Under the pieces are notes generated by a model. The model was not told the origin of the DNA. It saw only the letters and a list, made by a program, of their open reading frames with translations, and did no database searches. DNA of 64,000 nucleotides from Fasciola hepatica (Eukaryota > Platyhelminthes > Trematoda > Plagiorchiida > Fasciolidae), in assembly GCA_948099385.1 (NCBI GenBank), contig CANUEZ040000061.1, positions 12,818,001 to 12,882,000 on the forward strand, given 5' to 3'. This document shows, one piece after another, positions 21,633 through 33,596 of the stretch. Position numbers and translations under genes: made by a program. Positions within the stretch are counted from its first letter, which is position 1; every line of letters starts with the position of its first letter.

Positions 21633-24085
21633 CATAATAATAATGATGGTAAACTTCGGGAAGGCCCACGGTTTGATGAATTAATGACCATGTGACACGA
21701 TCGTTAGTGTGATCACATATTTGGCGGCAACTTGCGTATGCATGACGGAAGTAAACGAATGTTTGGCAGGTACATGATATATGTGTGAAAATACACTAAG
21801 GACTTTTGGAAAAAACATGCACACCTAGGAACAGGGGATGGACTTAAATTGAATATGTTGGTGGACTCAACTAAGAAGCCCGGCACTTTGGAGTTTAGGG
21901 TTACGTGGTGGGATCTGGCTGGGCAGAGCTGGTGTATCTAAAAACTGGAAGCTAAACAGGAAAGAGAACAGAAGCATGCTGCGACAACCGAGGTGGGAAT
22001 ATACAATCAAAAACGAATGGCTTTACGCGGAAAAGGGGCAGGTGACATTCAATGTGATATGAGGCAGTAGTGCTCTACTGTGGAATACGGGCACCAAGGC
22101 AGAACATCAGTGTGAGGCAGAAAGAGAGCTAGGTAGGTAGGGAGTGGTCAGTCAATTAGCTAGAACCTTAGAAGAGTTTGGTGTATGGCAGCTGTGTCAA
22201 AACAAAAAGGAATGGAGAAAGAGGGTCCGAGAGAGTCCCAGCTGTGGATCAGAGGTTAAGAGAGACAAACAGAAAACAAGAAACTACAGTGCAAGAAGTC
22301 TTCCAAGACTACGAGAGAAAGGAGGGCACAGTTTAGGAGGTTACTGTTGGAATTTCGTTTACATAGTATGGGAACGGCCACGGCCAATCAAGCTCCCGAG
22401 GTTCTCTCGGAGAGGTCAGACTGTTTCCCATTATTTGTGCATGAGAGTAGTGGGTGCGGAATTTCCAAAGAAGTTGGCCGGATTCAAATGTCAAGGCCCC
22501 TCCCGTATGCCGTATCTTCAGGTGTGCAGGAACTGGAAAATAGGAGTACTCGGGTAGTGTTAAGATATGAAAAGGTTAAAGACAAAAATGGACACTTGCT
22601 ATGAGGGGTTTAGAGGAGTACGGGCATCTTATCTCAGAAATTAGAGGTTGTGGGAAGGAAAGGTGTGACTTTATGACCGGTTTGGTTTTGAAGGGAATGT
22701 AGTAATAGATCTGCTCCGGAGTTAGTATGAGGCTTCTTACGAGAAAATTAGTGGGCCACAGAATAAAAGTAAGGTAACGGCCCAATTTGTGCAAGCAGGC
22801 TAAGTAAAGTCTCAAGCTGCGGAGCCAGAGTCGATTGGGGTCCAGAGCTTGGCACCTTACTTCGTAACCTAAAGATGTGAACTATCCAGTTGGTTGTTTG
22901 GAGGGGAGTTTCATATGACTTCTAGGGAAAATCTATCAGATTTTGACATTTTAGAAAACATTTCTGTGCAATTTCCAAGCGGGAGCCTGATGTGGGATCT
23001 GTAGATGCTAATGATAAGATCCCGGAGACGAAAGAGGTGTAAAAGAGGGGCCACAGTCCCAGCCTTGGGCGCTTGGATGGTGGCGTGCTCAGAGGTTCAT
23101 GGATGGTGGGCCGACTGGCAATTGAAAGCCCACCGAGGGTTAAGGATCCAGGGGTAAAACTGGACTTCTTTGGTTGGGACCTTGCAATTATCCATGGTAA
23201 AATTCACCATCCAGGTGTGGCGTTAGAGGCCAATTGCAGGGAGGTTCTCGAAAATGCTGCAGAGAGCAGTGGTAGTTTCATTAGGAATGGAAAAAAGAGT
23301 GGACTACTTTTATAACATCCGCAAACGGGAATGGAGCGCCATAGTGTACTGTATCCAGAGCATCATTACTGTACATTAGAAATAGAAAGAGATCTAGTAC
23401 ACCTTCCTTTGCAGAGCCACTTGTAACCGGTCTCAGGTGGGAGGTTTGTCTGTGGATCAGGAGCTCTTGGGAACGACGAGTGAGATAGAATTGCAGCCAA
23501 GAAAGCCGTTGGTCGGTAATGCCAAAAAACGCAATTTAATAATGAGAATGGGGTACGGAACGCAATCAAAAGCCTTCGACAGATCCAGGTAGACGGTGAC
23601 TATTGCTTGCCCGCTATCAACTGCCCTAATGTCTGGGCTGCGGAAGAAGAACTGGCATGTGGTTCGCGATCACAATCTGAGGAAACCTTGTGGCCTTATT
23701 CTGAGGAGGTAAGAAGTAAGAAAACTGCTCATGAAGCCGTATTCAACAACCCTTTACATTATTTTGGCAAAAAAGAGGGTGTTGCCAATGGGACGGTAAT
23801 TGGCGAGTTCATAAAAGGGTCTCTACCTGTGTTGTGGAATGATTACCAAGTGAATTAAGTTAGGTGGCACCAAGTTCAAGTTGGCTGACTGAGTGAATAA
23901 GCCTAGTAATCGACGTGATAAGTCCCGTTCTCCACTAGTGATTCCAGCCAGGCAAACCTATCTGGTTCGGGAAGAGCAGGTGCTTTGTAGCCTGAAATGA
24001 TCCTGGAAATAATGTTCACGTTAAGCGTTAGGATAAAAGTAAAGAACCAGTGGTACCAGGAGGGTTCGGGGAGCTGTACCTGTGG
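21633..24085 (-). mobile_element. LINE-D: 5'-truncated LINE with short 3'UTR
   Basis: The minus strand carries an RT from the palm region to the C-terminus (24,085 to about 22,400) followed by about 0.77 kb of pyrimidine-rich 3'UTR. It ends at 21,633 in CCCGAAGTTTACCATCATT and ATT repeats, the reversed LINE 3' terminus. The RT part is close to LINE-A at nucleotide level. The open frame at 22,144-22,557 on the plus strand is its purine-rich antisense shadow. Confidence 0.8.
22400..24085 (-). pseudogene. LINE-D reverse transcriptase remnant
   Basis: Aligned with LINE-A by eye: GPD box region near 23,970; ELANYRPI near 23,810; LDLSKAFDCVPYPI (split by a frameshift near 23,590); a degraded QG box near 23,430; PFADVIKVVHSF (about 23,330-23,295), in which the FADD box reads FADV; then the CTGAGCACGCCACCATCCAAG-like and TTTCGTCTCCGGGA segments near 23,080-23,020 that are nearly identical to 4,210-4,290 of LINE-A. 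Many stops. The first Asp of the catalytic pair is kept and the second is lost. Confidence 0.8.
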
Positions 24086-24089
24086 CAGA

Positions 24090-24685
24090 GGCCGTTACAT
24101 GTTACTGATCCTGAATCTAAATTCACCTTTTTATGGACTGCTGTTTCTCCCACATCCACCAGTGTTCACTTTCACGAAATTGGTCTCGGCACCGTTTCGA
24201 AACTCATCCCATTTATTGAACTCCGGTAAATCCGACATTCAGGGTCTGCATCATCTTCATGGATCGCTATCCTCTCCGCATGCACCGATTTTCCCGAAAA
24301 CACTGCTTCACAGTTTTTTTTCTTCTTCCTTTTCTTCTTGTTCAAAATTTACTCCATTTTTAGAACCTTAGCAGGCCTCCGTTTCCCAGCTTGCATCATT
24401 CTCATTCATAATGCGTCCTAGACACTGCGCCAACGGTTTTTCGATATCTCGACCGCCCAGCCCGGAATCAAAACCGGTTTGAAACTGCCGCGCTAACCAT
24501 TAGTAAAGTGATCCATTCAAACTGTTTCTGGCTATGTCTATCTATCGCTGATACTCTCGACTTTCATACTTTGAATTTGTGAATATTCCACCTTATCGAG
24601 TAACGTGTCACACCATGATCATGCGCTAGCGCGTGCGTCTCGACCATGGCCGAGAAATATACCATTATTATTATTATTATTAATT
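24090..24685 (+). mobile_element. LINE-H: LINE-C-type 3' end fragment
   Basis: Pyrimidine-rich sequence ending in CATGGCCGAGAAATATACC and six ATT repeats (24,663-24,682). Its last 250 bases align with the 3' end of LINE-C (minus strand 37,640-37,383): CCCGGAATCAAAACCGG against CCCGATTCGAAACCG, CCATGATCATGCG against TGATCATGC, and ATGCGTCT-like runs. This shows that LINE-C has a subfamily-specific 3'UTR different from LINE-A and LINE-B. It abuts the 5' end of LINE-D (opposite strand). Confidence 0.7.
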
Positions 24686-26099
24686 ATAAAAATAAAGGTC
24701 ATTGGCCTCAGCAATATCATACCTGGGGTGAAGGACGTTTCATTCCTTTACACAACGTACTGAATAGAAGTTTCTGCTTTGGATTTCCCAGATTTGTGTA
24801 TGAGTGTGTTTCACTGCTTTTTTGGGTTGTCAGAGCATTACCTACCTAATTGCGAGGCTGAATTTCTTTGGACCCCTGATAAATTCCAGGAGGCTTATTT
24901 GATGAGGAGGGGAAAGTCATGGGTTCGAAGGCAGTCTTTGCATCTTATGATACCTTAGTTGGAAGAGGTCAGTTTCGATTCCCTAAGAGAAGAGCGATCG
25001 ACAATAGGACTGAGCTTTGAGAGACAACTTACCATGTTCCGATGGAAATGACCGGCCCCCCCCCCCTTGTGTGTGGGTGGTCAGAAAAACTGCTCCCACC
25101 TTGGTTATGGCTGAGGTTGAGCAGAGGGTTACAACTTAAAAGCACCAAACAAGCACCGGTGTTCGAAAGTTTCAGAGGTGACTGAACGTCGTTGACTCAA
25201 AAGAAGACGTGGTTTGCGAATCCAGATGCAGTCGGAAAATAGCTTGTAGACTACAGTTTGCGAGGCCGACCAGCTCTAAGCATTTACATGAGCTGCCTCA
25301 GGCGCCGCGCGTAGTGGCCCTAGTCAAAATTCACCATAAAGCACAGTTGTAAAAATCTTTCCTGATTATTGGCACGTGCCCTCATTGTTTAGGCTGTGTG
25401 GTTTATTCTTGTGGATCCTCTCACAAATGTGCACTGAAGCTCCTGCCTCTGAACAATTTTATATCTCGCTCAAGTGTGTCGTGTATTCTTTTTTTCATAT
25501 GACCTCCGCCTACCTTGAAGGTGGTATCTTTGCCAACAACTTTTGCTAAGCTCCGATTCTCATTGGCCATTTTGTATCTGTACAGTTGAGGTTTGTATGA
25601 AGTTTCCATGGGTATAGTTTGTTGAGCCGGTGTCTTAGAAACTGTGGATCAGTATTGCTTCGTATTTGGGTTTCGTTTGATTAGGCTACGCCCCCCGCGA
25701 ATTATCATCCCCGTGACCCCAACTGCTCAAGTACCCTCTCGGAATGTTTACGAGAAGAACACCCAAAAGGCCAAGAAAAGGACAAGTGCAAACCAAAGCT
25801 TGATTGGCAGTAACTCGGCAAGTCCCCGGGGTATTTTGTGGGTGGTGATAATACGCGGGGTCTAGTTACGTCTACTAGTCCTGTCAGTGCAACCTAATGT
25901 ACTTCGGTCATTTGTACACGGTAATGCTAGACTGCGAATCCCAGAATTAGAACTATCGCTTAAGCTTGCTGAAGGAGAAGCTGAGCATCCAAGAATAAAC
26001 GACCTCAAAGATGGGTGCTGAGGTGATCTTGGGAGCAACCAGGCGTACATACTTCCAGCCCGGAAAAGCTATGGAACTGTTGAAACTGGATTGTGGAAG
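24686..26099. other. unassigned region with poly-C tract
   Basis: Short open frames only (62-73 codons), without recognisable motifs. A run of 11-12 C lies at about 25,053-25,064. The right end may contain the 5' part of gypsy A. Confidence 0.3.
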
Positions 26100-27260
26100 T
26101 GGAACACGCTAAGCTGAAATAACCAAAGTGAAACTGCCGCCGTTCAATGGCGGCTGGGGCCAGCACTGCTAATTCAATAATTATGGACCGAGGAACACTC
26201 TCTTACAAGTAAAAATTCGGCCAGGGGCATAAGGTGTTCTTAGGGAAAACAGGAAGTTGCGGAGGTAGGTGCACAGCTACGTAAAACACCTCCCTCCAGC
26301 ACCTCTAGTTTCGTATACCCTACTCGATGCAATTCCGGATGCTGGAGGCCATACAGTTCAATTGTCACACAGCTGTCACGTGATCGGTCATTGGTTCGGA
26401 CCCCTGGAATGACATAACCACAACGAGAAATTCGATAAAATGAACTGATAATTGTGAAAAATATAGGGAAAATACCTGTGACTTGGCGCGCATCTGTTCG
26501 GGTTGGGAGACCCGTAAATTGAACGTCGCGCGACCGATTGATAAAATGCAGCCCACGGTTATCAACAAGTAACTAATGGCTCTGCTAAAAATCGATCTCA
26601 AGTATGTAAGGTCGCAGAATTTCACTTCACAGATTTCTTAATAAAAGCTTTTCTTTGTCCTCCGCTCTATTTGAACCACCTGGGCGGTCCTGTGATGCTT
26701 GGCACTGCCAAAACATGGCGGCAAGATCGGTATTTTCCCCTATCTTTGGAGACGGAAGGGCGATCAGGAAAGGTGGTGGTTTGGGTGTCTCTGGGAGTTT
26801 GCTGGAGGGGCAAGCAACAGCGAAGGTCGAACGGCAATTGCGCCTGGAGCTCTGACTTTAGTTAGGCTCTGGCTCATTGAAAGCATGAACGAGGAGAACC
26901 GTCTTTATGGGGTCCTCCTCCTAGAAGTCCATATGATTTGGGCTTCGATCGCGGCCGTAGGTCGGATGCAATAATACGCCAGAAACTCCTCGCAACTTGC
27001 TTTTTGCACTACAGGTAACTTTAACTGGTCGCTGGTGAGACTTTAACGGCGTATTCATACTCGGTTCCCGATGTGCTTCCGTCCACCGGTGATTCAGCAC
27101 TCCCGGGTCTAACTCGCTTGCGATCCAGAAGTTGCCGCTTTAGGTCCATCCGAGAAAAGGCTTCCAGTGGTAGTCTTCAGCTCCATGCTGGCCAGTCTTC
27201 CCGTCTTCCACTGAGTGATTGGAACCTAGAACGTGCACGGGAGTCATCGCGGATATGAAT
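26100..27260 (+). pseudogene. gypsy A gag- and protease-like region
   Basis: At about 26,120-26,165 the frame ITKVKLPPFNGGWG resembles the Gag opening of invertebrate gypsy elements (KLPPF followed by a Trp-containing segment). At about 27,055-27,120 SVPDVLPSTGDSALPGLTRL resembles the region after the protease DTGA motif (SVLPP ... PGL), but the DTGA box itself is not seen. The sequence between is too decayed to annotate. Position just upstream of the RT supports the reading; sequence support alone is weak. Confidence 0.35.
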
Positions 27261-27781
27261 GTGGCTGGTGTGACTGTGAAGTCTTCTGAGAGAAGTAGAG
27301 TAAACCGCAGGTAAAAGGCGCCTGGAGGTGTCAGCGGATGTCGGACCATGGTGAGAAACACTAAAAGGCCTTCAATGGTACTGCACCCAAAATAAAACTG
27401 GAAGGAAGTGAAATGATAGCCGCTGATTGTAATTTCTCTGGCCGATTGGCGGATAAATCCGTTATAAATGCCCAAGCTGAGTACTAGTAGTCCGTCGCAA
27501 AAATGGTCACAAAATCAGCGGAATGAAAGGATTTCCCAGTTAGCGACCACGATCTTATGGCCTCAGTCCTTAGCTGGTCGTTAGGTGCTGGGTAATGTCA
27601 CCCGGTGGCACTTGTTTTCACTCGTCGCTTAATCGCACCGAGCGAAAAACGATGTCCTTAATGCCAATTTGCAAATACAGTGCAATGACTCAGTGTGTGG
27701 AACGAGACTTTTGCGCTAATGGATGACCGGTCACAGTTTGACCTCGCCGACTAGTACCGAAGAAACTGTCCTTCATCAAAC

Positions 27782-28243
27782 GTGATTTGGACAATATATT
27801 CTGAAGGAATTACTCATCCCCATTACAGTCAACATGGCTGTTCAACTGATGACCTCAGCTGTCGACAGCTACGCTACTATGGTTCACTGAACTCGGTCAC
27901 TTGTTATGACAGCTTTACGGGACCCCACATACGGGACTTCAGTGTACGATCTCACAACAAGATTATATTTTATAAGATCGACTTGCTACAGGCACATTAC
28001 CAGACCTTAGTCGCCACGAGGGATGATGAGGAATCCGCTGTCACGACTCCCTCTGGTTTGTCTGAGTTCCTAAGTATATCTTTTCGTTTGCGATATGCTG
28101 CTTGGACTTTCCATAGGTTTGTCGGGAGCATTTCGCTAGAATTGGTGTTTGTTCACTCCTATGACGATGCTTTGCTAATCACGTCGTGGGGTGTACATGA
28201 ACACTTCAAACTTTGGACGCTACAGTTTCGGCATTTATTCTAA
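27782..28243 (+). pseudogene. gypsy A reverse transcriptase
   Basis: A 153-codon open frame contains LNSVTCYDSF, PHIRDFSVRSHNKIIFYKID (palm Asp in KIDL), HYQTLVAT, SAVTTPSGLSEFLSISFRLR (usually TPFGLFEF.RMPFGLR), AAWTFHRFVGSI and HSYDDALLI, where the YVDD/YLDD box is SYDD. The motifs follow the canonical gypsy RT order with about 30-40 percent of diagnostic residues changed, including Y-to-S before the catalytic DD. The enzyme would copy the RNA genome into DNA. Confidence 0.85.
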
Positions 28244-28377
28244 CATCTAGTTATGGTTAACTTCGATAAACGCGAGCCTAGCCAAACGGAATTCGTGTTC
28301 TTTGACAGAAGGATCACTCGAGAGAGAGCTTAACCTTAGGGGTATAAAATGCTTTCTGTTCTAAATTAAGCCGTACC

Positions 28378-28613
28378 GTGCTCGATTACGGAGCCTTAAG
28401 CTCTGCTATCGGAGTCGTCCTGTGGCGGATAGTTTTGGGACTTGGAAGCCGTTCAATTTCTTCTCTCGAAGCCTTTGCTTCACAAAAGTGGAATATGCCG
28501 CTCTCGGTAAAGAGCCACTGGTCGCATATAACTCCATCAAAAATTTCCAACAGGCAGCCGATGTTCATTATTTCATTGTCTATACCGACCACAACCCTCT
28601 GAGGTGTGCTTAA
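28378..28613 (+). pseudogene. gypsy A RNase H
   Basis: Two overlapping frames carry the domain: VLDYGALSSAIGVVLWR (the DASDTAIGAVL motif, first Asp retained) and, after a frameshift, KPFNFFSRSLCFTKVEYAAL, GKEPLVAYNSIKNF and FIVYTDHNPLRC (the TDHKPL motif). This enzyme removes RNA from the RNA-DNA hybrid. The spacing to the RT is about 140 bases shorter than a complete connection would require, so part of the thumb/connection is deleted. Confidence 0.85.
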
Positions 28614-28959
28614 CACACTAAGCCTGACCATCGCCCTCCACAAGAATTCGGGCGAGTGGGCTGTGTTTCTCAGTTCACCACTGACGTACGACAAATCAAA
28701 GGTAAGTCGAGCTCTGTTGCATACGCTTTGTTTCGTATTCCGCTTAATGCAATCAAAACTTTTTTCAACACCCCCGCCATGGCTGCAGTTTAGATGCCGA
28801 ATACTTCGAGTGGTTGTCACCCGGTTGTCTTCGCTACAATGTCAGTCATGGTCAGTGGCCACTAGCGCTGGTAATATACTCTGCGGCAAGTCCACTGACC
28901 TACCTCAACCAGTCGCATTTTTCTTCACATTAGAGTCTCGTGTTCAAAGTCTCACAAGG

Positions 28960-30127
28960 GAATATACACCCGTGTATCTTAGCAAATCTCTGGCTAGCCG
29001 CTGCGCGACAGCTCTGGCCATCCATGGACAAAGATGCACATACGTGGGCAGAACGATTCTCATATTGTTAGTGACCTTAATTGCTTAGGCACCTGACTTC
29101 GCCTATCTGTGCTTCTGCTGTGCCTGAGGCTCGCTTTGACCAAACCCACATAGATATCATGGGTCCATTGGCCCCATCACTCGGGTTTACCTATTCGCTA
29201 CCTTGAATCCATGGGCTTACGAGGTGGGCCGAAGCTATTCCCGTTCCTGTTGTGACGGCCAAACTAGTGGTTCAACACCTCACAGGACAAGGAGGAGCTT
29301 TCATGGTCGTCCCCTTGCGAACATCACCAAATAAGAGTGAAAATTCCAGTTAGATCCTTTCTCTACTTTAACTTACATTCTGGGCAAGATAAGCATTCGC
29401 ACCACCACAAACCAATCGGCATTGAATGGCCTGGTCAAATGCCTCCATTTCCAAATCAAGGCGGCTGTTCAATCTCTTGAGAGTCCCAAGCGGTCCGAGG
29501 TGTTACCGATAGCTCTGCTTGGTATCAGGACTTGCTAGGATCAAACGCCCAAAATTCCGCCGCAGAACTTGTCCAAGGCCCGTCAGTGTGACCGTCAGGG
29601 GAATGCTTTAGGAAGTACAGTACAAACTCATTTGCTATACATACCTACGCTCATCGTTTGTCCACACAATTGCAAATTTCGCTCCGGCTCAAGATACAAT
29701 GCGGCCGCGACGGGTTATAGTCTCGACCGAACTCAAAACCCGCTAGCGTGCATTCTTTCCAGTTGATTCGGTAAACAAGCCATTATGCGGACATTGTGAG
29801 AGTCCATCTCTCTTGATTCCTCGTCATTGTAGGAACATTTTCGGTTGGTCGACAGGGACGCGTAGGTACCCTTTCCGTCGATCATGTCAAAGCCGAATAC
29901 TCTGATGATATTGTGTCCTCGGCTGACTTGAACTTCGACTCCAACCCTGCACTGCCTGTTGACACCAGTTCCGTTTCACCATCTGCTATGACTTCTTTCC
30001 AGGCCATCTTCTCACGCTCAGGACAGTATACAGTTGGTAGTTCTGTAGCCTCGGAAGAGGTTACTTTCTCGCCTTTGGTCCTGAATAGCACCCAGATAAA
30101 CCAGTTAGCGAATCGGGCCCCCAACTA
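28960..30127 (+). pseudogene. gypsy A integrase and C-terminal tail
   Basis: The zinc-binding region survives as LWPSMDKDAHTWAERF and a C (29,010-29,080). The catalytic core shows ARFDQTHIDIMGPLAPS (first catalytic Asp as HIDIMGPL), GLTRWAEAIPVPV, a frame-shifted second-Asp region near 29,330, NQSALNGLVKCLHFQIK (the HP..NG..ER box with Glu replaced by Lys/Cys context) and VLPIALLGIRT. Near 29,860 GTLSVDHVKAEYSDD matches the post-integrase SVDRLKPA segment, and an acidic Ser-rich tail runs to a stop at 30,127. Integrase would insert the element DNA. Confidence 0.85.
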
Positions 30128-31729
30128 ACGTTCTGTTTGGACTGCGGTTTGCCCAGCAAGCCCTCTAGGTTGGGTGCAACATGAGCTTCACCTTGCACTT
30201 TGCAGCAGTGGTCTGTGTAATTATCGCTTCGACACAACATAACATCCACCTTTCGTTGTAGCTGTGTACCCCTTACGTCTTTTTCGGTTTTTTCCCCGGA
30301 TTTCCTCCATTTTTGTTTCATGGTACCTCCCGGCATGATGCAGTTCACCTGCCCGCCTTTGATTGCCTTCACCTTTCTGACATTTTACAAAAGCTTCCCG
30401 AGCTTTCTAGCAGAAGCTGTATTGATCACTATTGAGCTGAGAAAAGGCTGATCTTCTGGACACCGTTTTGTATTTCTTTCCCCTGCCGCCTCTTCTGATG
30501 CATGATTTTGACTCCACCTTTTTTTCCGTAGCTCGCTTTTAACTCAACTGACCCTCTCGAGGATGCCGTCCACTGAGCTTTTGAACCACTCCGACCTTTT
30601 CGCTTTTCTCTGGTCATAAGCACTTATTACGCCTCGCTGAGGTCTTCGTTTGCTTTTCGAGTATTTCTGATATCCGTAGCTTCGGTACCGCGATAGGTGG
30701 GGTGAAACCTCGCGTTTGTCCACCTACCTGAGTTTTCACTATTCATCCGGCAGAGGGAAGTCGGTTGAAACATATTTTAGAGACTTCATAAAGTGCAACT
30801 TAGTAAGCTGCCTATCGAAAGTCGTCTATAGCACTAACCAGCATCCACGACAGAGGGTCCTCTTCAGAAATCACGAATGTCACTTCGGCTACCCCCGTCA
30901 GTCGTCCATCAGAGTACACTAGTTGTCGGCCAAACTTCGGCCGGTCTTTTTGGTAGGTAAAAAGTTCAAATTGGCTTCAACCTCCCTAGTCGATCAATTC
31001 TTTGGTGTCTGCTTTTTTAATTCAACCTGGTGCAGTGCCGCGATAATTCATCCTCAGTTTTTCCCTTGATGCCGTGGAATTTCGGATGTTTGGCTCATCA
31101 GCTCTGGCCATAAGCTAGTCGTGTCTTTCATCACCATCCACCTAGTGGGAAAACCACCTAAATAACTGCCAATCCATCAAAGCCTGTCGTTTTACTCCTC
31201 TCAGTAGTTGGAGGGGACATTCATCCGCAGAGTTCGCTGACGCTCCTAAACCTAGTGGTTTTTGGTACAGTTCTCTTCCCTCCATTCACCTTCTTCTATA
31301 AAACATTATCGGCACAGTGCTCCAGGCGGGGTTTGTCTCCAGCTGGAGGACACCATTTGAGGGTAGTGACCGAGGTCTGCAGAGTTTGGACCCAGGAAAG
31401 AAGAGTCCAAACCCTCTCATGAATATCGCTGGGCCACCGCCACCATGGTGGATTTTAGGGGGATTACGTTCCCTTACCGCGAGCTTTCTTTGCTCTATGG
31501 AGGGACTTGACTTTGCCCTTATATCCGGCCCTCTTTGAAGGGATCAGTTTCCTTCGCTGCGGTATAAAGTGTTTTACTCTGAGGTCAAACGACTTGACCA
31601 ATTCAACTTGGAGGTACTCGGCGTCTTTCCACGTTCCACAACCGAAGTCCCTAAATCATTGCTCGCCTGAACGATCAGTTAGTGCTACTTCATGTGCTGG
31701 GCAAACAACCGCTCTCTAAACGAAGAGAT
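30128..31729. other. unassigned region between two gypsy remnants
   Basis: Short frames on both strands, none diagnostic. A small hairpin (CGGCC AAACTTC GGCCG) lies near 30,928-30,944. LTR sequence of gypsy A or B could be here, but no direct-repeat pair was recognised. Confidence 0.3.
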
Positions 31730-32359
31730 CTCAATGCGCCACCCATGATGACTTGTTCATGTCGTGTGAATATCTGCTTATTGTCCAACCGTTCATATTC
31801 CATCGGCTTGCGCTGATCAAAGCTGGCAGTATTGACTCGTGGGGTCGGGCCATGGATCGGTATGGGACTGTAAAGAAGCTAGAGTCAGCTTTGGCTCCGG
31901 TTGGTGCTTCCCACCTCCTTACTTGTTCCAAAAAGGTGAGAATTATCGCTGTTTGGAGGAGTTAAGAGATGTTGCTCAGAATGGGAGATAAAACGAGGTG
32001 TTTACGGCTTGTCCATTGGACTCTTGTACACCTTAGTTGCAAAACGTCACCCAGAAAAAGGGAGGGACAACTATAATTTATACCCAAACAGTTAAACATA
32101 ATATCACACTTTTCATATTCCCCACAAATCGGGCATTCCCTGTTGTACTAACATTTCCTAACTTTTTTATTCTTTTTAGTTGAGCCGGCAACTTGTTTGT
32201 TTCGGACGTTATTATATACACCAGCCAGTGGGTTCCACCACAGCTGCACACTGTTTTTCTCATTTCACTGGCTGATTGAGGGCTTGGAAAAAGATGGGGT
32301 GCATTACTGTTCCCTTTAACTATACTAGTAGCAACACCAAAGGGGGTTGTCAGTTTCAA
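31730..32359 (-). pseudogene. gypsy B gag zinc knuckle and protease-like region
   Basis: On the minus strand, frame 32,359-32,078 contains TVCSCGGTHWLV, resembling the C.CGG.H zinc-knuckle of invertebrate gypsy Gag, followed by a Lys/Asn-rich stretch where the second knuckle would be. The next frame (31,931-31,731) has SMARPHESILPALISASRWN, which resembles the segment after the protease motif (W..LG.P.L.P....A.G). The DTGA box was not found and no RT follows. This is therefore a second, oppositely oriented and more fragmentary gypsy copy, with moderate to low certainty. Confidence 0.4.
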
Positions 32360-33199
32360 ATTGTTGAACCAGAAGTTTCATCCAATTACGACCTAGGGCT
32401 CTTTTTTATTGAGACCTCGCCGTGGGTGCCTACTGAGTTGGACCTCCAGCTGGCGACACTTGAGAGTTGTGGCATTTCAGATGAGATTGTGCAGAATGGA
32501 AGATGGTGGGGTAGGAATCAACTCGGCATCAAAACAGCTGACCAGGTCAACCTTCGGCTCATTGGACTCTCCCATTTTTTGAGTTATTTCGTTAAGCCCC
32601 TTGAGAAGCTGTAAGGCCTTATTCAGAACTCACATAGCTCATTGTCGAATTAACGTACACGAAATCAAATGAATATGGATTGTGTTTGCTTGTGATACGG
32701 AATCATTAGGTATAGACGCATAATGTATATAATTCCCAATTATGCGGCCAAGAAGATTCAATCTCCCATTCTCAGCAGTGGGAGAGTCGAAGTACTGTCG
32801 ACGCCCCAAAGACAAATTTTAAGTCAAAAATTCCTAATGTTGGACCAACAACTTCTGGAAGACGCGCTCAAAAATCTTTTAATAAGCATACTGCACAAAT
32901 GAAGGACTAAGCGTGGGTACGTTTTCTTCGTGGATCCCAAAACGCCCTCTTTATCCCCAGACTACGGTGTGCCAGGGAAACAAAGCAAGGATGCATCAGG
33001 GCGTAAATAGACAGAGCTTTTGAGGATACATGAGTGAAGAAGGTACTTACAGTGTGGTAGATGCGTATGATAACTGATTGACGATAGAATTATTGCAGCT
33101 TGTCCGAAGCATAGACCAAATATCCAGGAGGCGGGACTAACCCATTAAGATGGGAAAAGATAAGTTGTCGAGTAGCAAAATACCAGTTGAAACCTAGCA
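32360..33199. other. unassigned region, possible R-like segment
   Basis: A frame at 32,276-32,614 (plus) has no known motif. Around 32,690-32,760 a segment with AATTATGCGGCCAAGAAGA resembles part of module R1 (AGTATGCGGCCAAATAGA), so an old R copy may be present. This is weak. Confidence 0.25.
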
Positions 33200-33460
33200 T
33201 TGGATAAGAATAGGACGGGGAAGCATCAAAACCTAACAGTGGCTGGTCGCTTTATCGACTCCGTTGCTTCTGAGGCTCACATAAGAGTAAGAAACTCCCG
33301 TAATGAAATCGTGTTTATTGTCCCACAAGGGATACCCCTCGGGCATGTCAAGCCCACATTGCTGAATGCTTGTTGTATGGCCCACCTTTCTTGTAAACAT
33401 CAAAGCTGGGAAGCGCTTTCCGAACGTCAGATGTCCAATCCTCGTGCGATTTGTTGATAG
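33200..33460 (+). pseudogene. possible non-LTR RT fragment (QG box)
   Basis: The frame reads HIRVRNSRNEIVFIVPQGIP, then LGHVKPTLLN. It resembles the RT segment of VR.N....F.V..GVPQGSPLGP.LFN. Only this one box is recognisable, and neither the upstream AFD box nor the downstream ADD box is seen. It may belong to a LINE family different from A-H. Confidence 0.3.
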
Positions 33461-33596
33461 TCCATCTGCCGAAGAGTCCATTGAAACGAGTATCACTATA
33501 GGTTTTAACTCTCCGTATGAAAACACAAAAATAGCTTCAGATAAGACTCCTCTTCAAAGGAAAATTACTGGATCTTATTCGACATTCCCCGCGAGA

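Larger units (their letters stand above)
26100..30127 (+). mobile_element. Ty3/gypsy retrotransposon A, decayed
   Basis: A plus-strand series of gag-like, protease-like, RT, RNase H, zinc-binding integrase, integrase core and post-integrase segments in gypsy order. The RT and integrase motifs are unmistakable. No LTRs or primer-binding site could be located. All frames are broken, and it reads as a single old copy. Confidence 0.8.

Noticed and set aside
22144..22557. 137-codon plus-strand frame rich in Arg, Lys and Glu
   Set aside because: It is the purine-rich antisense of the LINE-D RT C-terminus and 3'UTR.
28386..28820. 144-codon minus-strand frame
   Set aside because: It runs antisense to the gypsy A RNase H, which has clear motifs on the plus strand.
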